A stretch of DNA of 64,000 nucleotides from Liolophura sinensis (taxonomy: Eukaryota; Mollusca; Polyplacophora; Chitonida; Chitonidae), in the NCBI RefSeq assembly GCF_032854445.1, contig NC_088300.1:77057966-77121965 (forward strand). The letters are read 5' to 3'. Every line of letters begins with the position of its first letter. Position 1 is the stretch's first letter. The notes below the pieces were generated by a model that searched no databases, had not been told where the DNA came from, and worked only from the letters and a program-made list of their open reading frames with translations. Made by a program: the position numbers and the translations under genes. This document shows positions 25,813 to 38,400 of the stretch, one piece after another.

Positions 25813-28800
25813 GTAAATGACTGAATTATTTAATGCACAGCTTGGCCAAAGCTTTTCGGACTGATATTCTGTGCCAGATTGCGCTTTAAATGAATAGTTA
25901 GTGATATAATTTGTTGAGTTCCACACACACACACACACACATTTGGTGAATGTTGTTACTTAACCATGTTCTGCTTTAATAAGACACCAAATTATCAAGT
26001 ATCTCTTTGTATTTCAAGAATAACCAGAAAACTAAATGTTATGACTCCTCACCATCGCTAAATTGACTGCTGAACTAAAACTAAATGCTATGACCCCTCA
26101 TCGTCGCTAAATTGACTGCTGAGCGTAATGTGAAGAAGCTGAACATTTTTCTTTGTATTAGTTCACTTTTCAGTATAATTGAAAAGATAATTATGAAGAA
26201 AGGTAAAATTTACATACATCTTGCTGTTTGCTACTGGTAGACCACTTCTTGTTTTGTTATGTAACAGTCGGTCATGCACAAAACTTTCCCTCGTGGTATT
26301 TTGTCTTATTTCCTTCATCAAGAAATTCACAAATGAAGCTTCTTTATATATTGTCTACATGTATGTACAACACTGTTTCAGCACACTGTTCAAAAAATGT
26401 CTCCTTGTCTCTGTCTCAGTCAGGAACACTTAAAAACAACATGCTGTTAAATCTTGTTGGGGACACCAGATTAATACCAGATTGTGGCTACATGTGTAGC
26501 GATTACTGTAAATCTTCAGCATTTTATACCACTAAAGTACTTTTATAAATATAATTTGTATGTATCACTAAAGATGCAGCCTTCATAAAACTGTGCAAAT
26601 TATTTATCTACACCCCACAGTGCTCAGAATGTTTCAAAATATTGGTTACTGTGGAGGTTGAAAAGGTTGAAGAATTAAGGTATATACCAAATTTGTTCAT
26701 GCATGTATCCTATCAGTGGTAAACTAACCATATTCTCAGTCAGTGATGTTTGAGTTACAGACACTTTCATAGGTGCTCTCCATGTAGGGGTGTTTGTTAA
26801 GTTGAGCACGGATAATCACAGCACTAAAGCAGCAATGAGAACCTTGTATACATGCATTCTCATTAGCCTTTTTAAAATTAATACTGATTGTATTAACTAC
26901 CAGTAGTGGTAAACTTCCTCATACAGCATTGTTATCAGTAAATCCCATCTGCTCAGTGGTGGACGGAGCTCTGTTATCTGGATTGTGCAGAACAAAATTT
27001 AAATTTATCATCAAGAACAGGTGAGAAAATAACATGAAATCATGTGCTCAGTATTTGTTAACTGTTCAAGTGCATTGTTTTAAAAATAGCTAGTATTTGA
27101 TTCTCATGGCCAAAATATTCAAATCGGCTCTATGAAGTGGATAGGGTAGGGGAGGTGGGGGTGGGGGGTGTCAGAGTTGTCATGTTTTCACTTTACATTA
27201 GCTTTTTTTTCACTTTCGGTTTGAATGTTATTTAAATATTCCCAAGCTACGCAATCACAGATCTGAAAAAGTGAGCTTTTTTTTCTGTGTTATCTTCATA
27301 CCCTAAAGTGTTTCATAGTATTGCATGTGTCTTAGAATTTCCTTGTTCATGTCTTCCTGACATGATGTAGGGTTTGCGATACTGGCATAGACCTGCTGTG
27401 AAGCATTTTCTACCTCCATGATGTTTGTGAAGATTAAGTGTGTATTGTGTGACTGAAGGAGGATGAGCATTTGTTGTATGAATGTCAAACTTTACAAGTA
27501 CCGTCATATTTGTATACCAGGAAGGAATAGTCCGGTGATATGAGGAAAGTTAGCCTTTGAACTACATTGTTTGTCTGTGTCTCTGTGCCCTGATTACGTG
27601 TGAACTTCACTGTGGTTATTGTGACGGGTAAAGTGTTTGCATTTATGTTATGTATGGATAAACAAGGTGATCTGTTTTCTGTATGTATGATTGCCAAACA
27701 CTAAGCTTTGGTCACTTACACTTTATACACCTATAAATAGTCCTGCTATGAAATGTTATATATTACTTGTACAGAGAGGGATATTGTAAATAAATACATA
27801 TATTTATTATATCAGTTCTTTCTGCCTTACTGTCTCAGAAACTTACAATCACATACACGCATTTTCAAGTTGATGTTCTCGATGTAAAGCCAATTCAAAA
27901 TTCATACAGTTTTCATTCAGTGTGTGAAGGAGCATTAGTACCATGAAGGATAAATGAATAGGCAACATTAAACAAAGAGCATGGTTTTAAGGAACATGAA
28001 GAAATGCCTGCCAACAGTGAGAAAAAAAAAGTAATTTTTGAGGCATATGTTATATTTCTTAATAACCACTCAACAGTATGCATATTTTCCATTAATGGTT
28101 GGAAATATTCAGACATCACGTAATCGATGAACATATGGGGAACACGGGATCGGCTTAGTGCCCTGATTTTGGCCCAACCCCCAAAGGACAGTTGTTATCG
28201 TTGACGTCACCACACCTGGCTTCTTAATTTCCGAACTGACCACTGGGGCCTTACGAAAACCATAGTTTAAACCATTTGTACGCCCCAAAAAGAAAGCTGA
28301 TAAGCTTTTTTGTAGCTTTATATTTTAGGCCACATCATAGGTATTAAGGAGTCAAAAGTCAAGTGTTTCATATGTCCTTTAGGTAACTCAGGCCACATTT
28401 GTGTGGTTTATTGTTCATTCCAGCCTCTCAATGACATTTTGTGGGCAAACTTGTAACATTTCTTGGGCATTGCAAGAGACAATGATCAATGCAGCTTGGA
28501 TCTGAATCGTTGCACAGGAAGGTGACCTATTACTTGATCAGTTTTCCTATTACTTTACCCATGGTTCTATTACTGCTGTAATGTACATAAGGTGACATTT
28601 CTTTTGGATGTTTGATCCATTGATATTTTTACAAATGTTCACAGTTTTCTTTCAGGAATCTTGTCAAGCTTTGAAATTGAAGTCCTGTAGCATATTGCTC
28701 AAGCATGTATAAAAGAGAAGTCATGGTCAGTTTACGTTATGTCACACAATGGTGTATAAAATTTTATTTAGAAAAATGTATGAATCATTTTCAGTCAGCT

Positions 28801-28900
28801 GCCATTATACGTTCAGGCATAATCAATAATCAATAGAGAACAAGGTGAAATATAGAATTTTCAGACATCAATGTAAAAACATTCACCTTCATTCACACAG
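25813..28900. other. Convergent spacer between FICD and the ankyrin gene
   Basis: No coding exon is seen. It holds a (CA)10 tract at 25923-25942, a two-copy direct duplication of about 50 bp at 26029-26127 (aaactaaatg... twice), and a G-rich run near 27148-27172. FICD ends on the left and the ankyrin gene on the right, so this is 3' flank for both. Confidence 0.5.
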
Positions 28901-28906
28901 TTTATT
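28901..28906 (-). terminator. Polyadenylation signal of the ankyrin gene (AATAAA, minus strand)
   Basis: TTTATT on the plus strand reads AATAAA on the minus strand, about 80 nt after the ankyrin gene stop codon at 28988-28990. Confidence 0.5.
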
Positions 28907-28987
28907 AAAATTAATGGATTATTTCAAGTCTGATCAGATGGGTTATTGTGTATATAATGATCTGTCCATCATTATAAAAGTATCACT

Positions 28988-31900
28988 TCAAATAGTATTG
29001 TCTTTGGTGAGTCGAAGTAGAGATTTTGCGTCTTCTGTGGTCTTGGCAACATCACCAACTTGTTTGCTGTCCAGTGGCACCCTCTGTAAGATCAAGAGCA
29101 TCAAATCAGTTTCATCAAGTGTGTAAAAGTAAAATGTATATAAAATTTCCTGATAGACATATGAAGTGTTATTCAACCCTTAGGCCTACATCCTTATCAT
29201 TGTGTATCAACTGTTTTTATCAGTTCTTCTCCTCATTGGCTGGTTACAGGAAATGTGTCAGAGCCAGATTTTTAGAGGTGCTCAGCTAAGATAAAGGACA
29301 AGCATTTATACCACATAACACACGGAACAGAAAAATTAGTTTGTTGAATGGAAACTGAACATGTGTTGGGTGTCACCCTATGGTAAATAGGGATATAGTT
29401 TAGCATCAAATATCACACCCATTGTGAGATCGGGGGCCTCCGTGGCTCAGCTGGATAGCGCGCTAGCGCAGCGTAATGACTCAGGAGGCTCTCACCAATG
29501 CGGCCGCTGTGAGTTCAAGTCTAGCTCATGCTGTCTTCCTCTCTGAACGCATGTTGGAAGGTCTTCCAGCAACCTCTGCCTGGTTTCCTCCCACCACAAT
29601 GCTGGCCATTGTTGTATAAGTGAAATATTAATGACTATGGCGTAAAACACCAATCAAATAAATAAATATATTGTGAAATCATTATTTGAAATTTTACTTC
29701 ATCTGTCTTCTGTTTAGAATCTTTTCATTGAGTAAAAGGTGGTGAAAAAGCTGCATGCCTAACTTCAGCTGACTAGCAGATTACATGTATATGGCCTGTA
29801 TAGGCCTTTTCTCCTCAAGGCCCTGTTCTTTGTACTATTATTATTATTATTATTATTAACCTTATTAACATAAATCTGCATACAGCTCTTTAATATAAAT
29901 GAACCCACTCGCCTAGAATGATAACCAAGCTTGATGTCCAGTTAAACATGAGATAATTAAGCATCAATACTTCACCTCTCTGTAAGCATTCAGTGTCCTT
30001 GCATCAAACAACATCTGGGTTATTTCTTCGGAATCCCGAATGTTCCTGTATTCTGCAGGAATCCTTCCATCCTGACAATGAGATAAAGAAAAACACTGAA
30101 CAAGAAGCAAGACATCATTTTTTTTTTGTTTTTTTTTTATAGTAAACTTAATTCATGCCCTAAAAATTCACCTGAATATGAAATATTTTTAGAGGTAAAT
30201 AATGGTCATAAATTATAAAATGAAATTGTGGGAGCTGAAACTATCATTTTTCATAAAGAATGTCATCTTACATTCAGGCATTAAAGCATGTTTCCTCGAT
30301 TAATAGAACTTCCTGGTTCAGACAAACTAACAAAATAACTTTTGATTAGATTTTCCTGATTGAATACTTTGCTTAGAGCTGTTTGACACTAAATAGGCCT
30401 TTCAATGCCGATGCACATAGATGTAGGCTACAAACTTCATGTACCACTTGTGAACTGTAGACTTGATGTTTCATGTTTACTCTGGCTTCTTATACACTCT
30501 TCAACTACCTTTACACAAATTATTTGTAACAAATTGAGAATTTCCACCTTGTCTTGTCGTCGTTCAAGGTCATCTGGGTTTTTCTCCAACAAAAGTCGCA
30601 CAAATGGCTGTCCTTGGTCCTCTGGTAGTGCATAAGCATAATGCAATGGGTAACGGTTACACTGAAAATAATATCAATACTTGTACTGCAGTTCCCATCA
30701 ATACTTGTACTGCAGTTCCCATATGTATTTGTATTGCACTTCCCATCAATACTTGTACTGTAGTTCCCATATGTATTTGTATTGCAGTTTTCATCAATAC
30801 TTGTAAAGCAGTCCCCATCAATACTTGAAAGCAGTTTCCATCCATACTTGTACTGTAGTTCCCATAGGTATTTGTATTGCAGTTTCCATCAATACTTGTA
30901 ATGCAGTCCCCATCAATACTTGTACTGCAGTTCCCAACAATACTTGTACTGTAGTTCCCATATGTATTTGTATTGCAGTTCCCATCAATACTTGTACTGT
31001 AGTTCCCATATGTATTTGTATTGCAGTTTCCATCAATACTTGTACTGCAGTTCCCATATGTATTTGTATTGCAGTTTCCATCAATACTTGTACTGCAGTT
31101 CCCATAAGTATCTATATTGCAGTGTCCATCAATACTTGTAATGCAGTCCCCATCAATACTTGAAATCAGTTTCCATCCATACTTGTACTGAAGTTTCCAT
31201 CAATTCTTGTACTGTAGTTCCCATCAATATTATACTGCAGTTCCCATCAATACTTGTACTGCAGTTCCCATTATTACTTGTACTACAGTTCCCATTAATA
31301 CTTGTACTGCAGTTCCATCAACACATGTACTGCAGTTCCCATTGATACATGTACTATAGTTCCCATCAATACTTGTACTACACTGTCAAGAATAGTGCTA
31401 CCCTGTCCATACACTAACATTGCCAGGAATACATGTAGTTCTCAGCACAGGCCTGTCTATACAATTACATTGTCATGAATAGTTCTCAGCTCTGGTCTGT
31501 CTATACACTTACATTAGCAGGAATAGTTCTCAGCACAGGCCTGTCTATACAATTACATTGTCATGAATAGTTCTCAGCACTGGTCTGTTACACACTTACA
31601 TCATCAGGAATAGTTCTCAGCACAGGCCAGTCTATACACTTACATCATCATGAATAGTTCTCAGCACTGTTCTGTCAAAACTTACATCATCAGGAATAGT
31701 TCTCAGCACGGGTCTGTCTATACCCATACATTACCAGGAACGGTTCTCAGGACCTGTCTATACACTTACATTGTCATGAATAGCTCTCAGCACAGGCCTG
31801 TCTATACAATTACATTGTCATGAATAGTTCTCAGTACTGGTCTGCCTCTACACTTACATTGTCAGGAATAGTTCTCAGCACTGGTCTGTCTACACTTACA

Positions 31901-34900
31901 TTGTCAGGAATAGTTCTCAGCACTGGTCTGTCTACACTTACATTGTCATGAATAGTTCTCAGTACTGGTCTGCCTCTACACTTACATTGTCAGGAATAGT
32001 TCTCAGCACTGGTCTGTCTACACTTACATTACCAGGCATAGTTCTCAGGACCTGTCTACACACTTACATTGTCAGGAATAGTTCTCAGCACTGGTCTGTC
32101 TACACTTACATTGTCATGAATAGTTCTCAGTAGGGGCCTACTGGTCTGCCTCTACACTTACATTGTCAGGAATAGTTCTCAGCACTGGTCTGTCTATACA
32201 CAACTGTCTGCCCACTTCCACTTGGTTGAAAACCATGGCTCTGGTCAAAGCTGTGTAACCATTCTACAATAATAAAAACACAAGGAAATAATATTTGGAA
32301 CAAATGGATGTGTACCTGGACTGTGCTGTGATTACATTCCTTTGCCTATACATGAGAATGAACACAAATGTTACTGAGCAGTTGTAAACAAATATCCATT
32401 ATTTGTGTTTCATTTGTGTCTTAACAATGGGGAAAATTGTGACTGAATAATTAGGATATTTGTCTTTTGATCACTAGGATGAAAGACGCGTGAGTTTAAA
32501 TCTCAGCCTTGAGTCACAGAATTTGTGGATTTCCTAGATCTAGATTCCTAGATTGTTTGTAGTTTTCAGCAAAGTAAAGTGAGGCAACATGAAAGGGAGC
32601 AGTTTACCACTGAACTTCTGACTCCTCCACCCACACAAAAAAACCCTTGTATTAGTGGAAAATTCTTGAGTACTCGAAACACCAATCAAATAAACAAATA
32701 CATTTCTCGAGTTAACCCACCTTGTCCTTATAGTCTGCATCATTCAAATTTTTCACATCCTCCATGTTGCCAGCTGCTGCTGCTTGAAACAGGGCTAATC
32801 CTCTGGCCTACATCCACACAAAAACAATGATCAGCAAACAGGGTGAATCCTCAGGCATACATCCACACAAAAACAATGATCAGCAAACAGGGCTAATCCT
32901 CTGGCCTACATCCACACAAAAACAATGATCAGCAAACAGGGTGAATCCTCAGGCATACATCCACACAAAAACAATGATCAACAATCAGGGCTTATCCTCT
33001 TTCAAACATCCACACAAAAACACTTATCAGGAGTGAATCCTCTGACATACATCCACACAAAAACAGTAATTAGCTGATAACAAAGCTAAAAAAAGCAAAA
33101 ATGCTAGCCTAAATACATACACTAAATCTAACAATCATCAGCAATGATTGTATACCACATAGGATACGGGCAATCTATGGGAACCCAGCAATATCATTTT
33201 CAATAGAATGACTTAAAGCATTGCCTACTTGCGATTAGCATAGGCCTACTGGCTCTTGGAAGATCACCACTGCTTGGAATGGCTACACTGTGTTACCACA
33301 TGAGCACTGTGAGGTTTATCACCACTGCTTGGGATGGCTACCCTGTGTGACCACATTAGTACTGTGAGGTGTATCACCACTGCTTGGAATGGCTGCCCTG
33401 TGTGACCACATGAGTACTGTGAGGTGTATCACCTCTGCTTGGGATGGCTACCCTATGTGACCACATGAGTACTGTGAGGTGCATCACCCCTGCTTAGGAT
33501 GGCTACCCTGTGTGACAACATGAGTACTGTGAGGTTTATCACCACTGCTTAGGATGGCTACCCTGTGTGACAACATGAGTACTGTGAGGCTTATCACCAC
33601 TGCTTGGAATGGCTAGCCTGTGTAGCCATATGTGCACTATAAGGTGTATCACCTCTGCTTGGGATGGCTACCCTATGTGACCTCATGAGTACTGTGAGGC
33701 TTATCACCACTGCTTGCAATGGCTACCTTGTGTAACCATATGTGCACTATGAGGTGTATCAGAACTGCTTGGGATGGCTACACTGTGTAACCACCGATCA
33801 TAGTCAGGTGTATCAGAACTGCTTGGAATGGCTGGCGCTACTTGGAATAGCTACTGGGTTATATCAATCTCACTTTATTTTGAAATATGATCCAATATAT
33901 TTTCTTACCTCAATGTTTTTATATCGCTTTAAAACCTTGAAGTCTGCATCTGTATTTTTGTTGACTCTGGCCAGGTCCAATAAAGGTTGTCCTGTCTGTG
34001 GATAATTTACCAGAAGACATCAGAAGAGCATTTTTGAGTAAAAAATTCAACAGTATATTAGTTTTTCGCAAGTCAGGAATTAAAACTTTGACATTTTGCC
34101 ATGAAAGAAGTCCATGCAAATATCCTTCTTCAGAAAGGACATTTATTAACTGCATAAAAGTTTTTCGCAACTTAGGAGTTAAAACTTTGACATTTTGTGC
34201 TGAAAGAAGTCCTTGTGAATTCTTCAGAAGTGTCATTTGTTAAATTTTGGTAAAATCCTGAAGTGTAAATTGTGGTAAAATGCTGAAGCTGCTGAAGTGG
34301 GCCTACTACAATTGGTACATGTTGTGATTAGTGACATGATAGGTGATACGTTTACATCAGACATGAGAGCTCACCTCTGTGTCTGTGACATTTGTGTTAC
34401 CTTCGCCATAAAATGTCACTGGTAAATGAAACAGCAACAGTTTCCCCAATTGGTGTACAATGAACTGAAAAAAGCCATCATCAACATGTAATCTATGATA
34501 ATCTACACATCTTATCATCTCAGGAAAAAAAAGTCAGGTAGTCTGCTCTTACAGATAATGAGGTAATTCTCAGCAAAATTGAAACTTTGATTCTTTTGCA
34601 TACATAACAGGTTGAAACACATTTAGTGCATGCATGGTATGGAAGTACAAATGGCCTTGTCACATAAACTGGTGTGCAATCTACCAGAACATGTATACAG
34701 ATATTAGGGTAATTCCCAGTAAAACAGAAGCCTTCATTCCTTAAGCACATATGTGCAACATGATTGGTTAAACAAATTCTCATTTAGTGCATGCATATGT
34801 AGAAGTGAAAATGCTCACTAAAACTGGAACAATATTTAATATATGCTTAATAGAAAAAAAACAATGTGATGAACAAGACAGTAAATTAGACTCCTCTTTC

Positions 34901-35398
34901 AGTTCTCAGATGTACTTGTAGAAATGTAGGTATGTCTGCTAATGTTGACACAGCTCACCTTGTCAATAGCTTGTACAATGTCCTCATGGCCTAAACAAGC
35001 CGCTAATTCTCGTGGTGTCAATCCATCCTGTATACAAGGTCACCAAAACAGAGAAACACTCTAAACTCATCAACACATTTCCTATGCAGTTTTATTAATC
35101 TGACTGCTGTACATGTGCTGAAAAATTCAGGATGACCATTTTAATTCCATTAATATCATTGATTTATTTACTGCCTCATATTTTTATGAAAGTATTTCAG
35201 TTTACCAGTGTTAATTTCAGCACAAAAGTTTTATTGATGAATACAAAAATATGTGTCAATATTTACCATGTTCCTATCTGTCACATTGTACCCATAATTC
35301 TCTCTCAAAATCCACTGTATCCAGTTGGGAGACATTCCTTCCTGGACAGCACGTAGTATTGGGGTATTACCGTCCTAGCATGAAAAATACAAGCCACT

Positions 35399-35429
<31 letters not shown>

Positions 35430-38400
35430 TTTCTTTCTTTCTTTCTTTCTTTCTTTCTTTATTTATTTATTTATTTATTTATTTATTTCATTTCATTTCA
35501 TTTCATTTCATTTTAAACCGTGCTCAAGAATATTTCACTTATGTTTGTCAGCCAGCATTATGTTGGGAAGAATCTGTGCAGAGTTCAGGGGAAGCTCGTG
35601 ACCATCTGCACATTGCTGGCACCATTTTCGGTCATTAACTTAATTAATTAATAAAGTAATTTATTAACAACATATTAACACCCAAATTCTTCAGCTGTTT
35701 GTGCCATCTATATATGCTGTACTTACATTCATTCATTCATGTTCATGTTGAACAAACTAATCCACACAAAACAACACAGCTAAAGCACCAGTACATATTC
35801 CTCTGTGCTGTTGAAACAGGTTTTATAATAACATAGAAATATACTGAATTTGACACTCAGGAGATCATTTCTCTCAAATGGGAGAAAAACAATACAGTTC
35901 AATCAGAGGCTCAGAGGAATAGACTGGAACATCATTTTTATGAACTTTATGTTGTCACATAGAAGTGAAAACAAGGAATGTGTTACAAGACAAAGGAGAA
36001 CAAAGACAAAGTATTTAAACAATCCTGTTTACTGGCTATTAACAAATCCTACACAACACCATGTGTCAACAATGATAAGCCTACCATGTCTTTCTCATCT
36101 CGTTCTTCAGGACTGAGAGCAGAGAACATCAATCTGGCAATGTTAATTGGACATTGTCGCCGGATACATCTTTGGAACAGGGGCTCAGTTCTGCTAGACT
36201 GAAATAGGTACATGTAAACCAGACATATGATTACCCATACACATTCATTACAAGCATCTCATACTGGTCATTCATGAGTCACAGACAAATTCATCTTCAC
36301 CCACCTGTATGCTCACCCACCTGTATGCTCACCCACCTGTATGTTCACCCACCTGTATGCTCACCCACCTGTATGCTCACCCACCTGTATGCTCACCCAC
36401 CTGTATGCTCACCCACTTGTATGCTCACCCACCTGTATGTCCACCCACCTGTATGCTCACCCACCTGTATGCTCACCCACCTGTATGCTCACCCACCTGT
36501 ATGTTCACCCACCTGTATCCTTGGTACAAGGCTGTATGATGCAGAGGCTACAGCTGATTTTTTTCCTTTAATGTCGTACTCAAGAATTTTTCACTTACAT
36601 GATGTTGAACAGTTTTATATGGGTGGAGGTTAAGCAGAGTGCCCTCCCAACAGTGATGGTCAAACTCCCATACCATACTGGTGCCCTCCCAACAGTGATG
36701 GTCAAACTCCCATACCATACTGATGGAGGTTAAGCAGAGTGCCCTCCCAACAGTGATGGTCAAACTCCCATACCATACTGGTGCCCTCCCAACGGTGATG
36801 GTCAAACTCCCATACCATACTGGTGCCCTCCCAACAGTGATGGTCAAACTCCCATACCATACTGATGGAGGTTAAGCAGAGTGCCCTCCCAACAGTGATG
36901 GTCAAACTCCCATACCATACTGGTGCCCTCCCAACAGTGATGGTCAAACTCCCATACTATACTGATGGAGGTTAAGCAGAGTGCCCTCCCAACAGTGATG
37001 GTCAAACTCCCATACCATACTGGTGCCCTCCCAACGGTGATGGTCAAACTCCCATATCATAATGGTGCCCTCCCAACAGTGATGGTCAAACTCCCATACC
37101 ATACTGGTGCCCTCCCAACAGTGATGGTCAAACTCCCATACCATACTGATGGAGGTTAAGCAGAGTGCCCTCCCAACAGTGATGGTCAAACTCCCATACC
37201 ATACTGGTGCCCTCCCAACGGTGATGGTCAAACTCCCATACCATAATGGTGCCCTCCCAACGGTGATGGTCAAACTCCCAAACTGGTGGAGGACTGCACT
37301 AACAGACCCTCAACATTGAACAATTTCAATGTAAACCAGTTTTTTGCACATGAGTTTTTCAGTATTTTCCCCTCCAGTTTCTTCTGTTGATGGCACACAT
37401 GTAAGACATCATGCTGTAAAATCTGTGTATTTAGAAAACAAAAACTCATGCTCCAGCTACGAAAGTTTGATAAACAGTGTAACATAATCCATTAGAGCTT
37501 ACCCCAGGAGCTTCTTGCACCCTCATCTGTCCCACCTTAGCCCCATGTTTCAGCAGTAACTGTACCAGTTGCAAATTGTTCCTGTCTATCGCACAGGACA
37601 GTAAGGTCTTCCCGTAGGGACCCTGTGGAGACAAGTGATAAGCCGGCTCTGTCACAGTCATATCTAGAGTATGCCTTAAATGTCTACAACTTAATGTAAC
37701 ATCTCCACTCTATCAAAATCATCTTTGTACCAGGCCTTAAATGTCTACAGCTAAATATAAAATGTTAACCATCTTTAAATCATATATGGATTAGGTCTTC
37801 AGGTACTGCGTCACTTACCCAGTTTTCATCTACAGGGGGTCGGCAATTATCGTCGCAAAGGCACCTTACATTGATTTCCATAGCTTATGACAGAAATTTA
37901 GATTCCAAAGATAAAGTGAGCTGTATTTGGTTGTGTCAGATAACAAGCAAATATTCCATTTGACTGAATACTGATCCTGGCTAACTTCTGACGTACAATA
38001 CAGGCACCTGGAGATGTTTTCTGAGCAGGAAAATGGAGGTATAGACTGGAATATGTGAAGAAGGCTTACCCCAAACCTAGAATTGATGCTCCAACCTTTC
38101 TGCGTCATCAGAATTTTCTTTGTAGTAAGAAGATCCTCACTCAAGACACCATGGATCAGCTCCTGAAACGGTCACAAGAATACTGTTAACACATAACTGC
38201 TTACCATTACTTTCCAGCAGGATTTTCCAAATCAACAGCTGACAATTTTATGTTCTTTTAACATTAAAAGAGAGCACTTGCTAATACTGAATTTTTTTTT
38301 TTTCCCTTGTTTGAAGAATATTTCTCTTAGATGATGACTGCCAGCATTTTTGTGGGAGGAAAGGAAGCAGAGTCTGGGGAGGGAGAACCCATGAACATCC

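Noticed and set aside
29432-29530. Possible tRNA gene
   Set aside because: A and B boxes are present, but there is no proper acceptor stem or anticodon arm, and the sequence continues into a dispersed repeat body; it is a SINE head.
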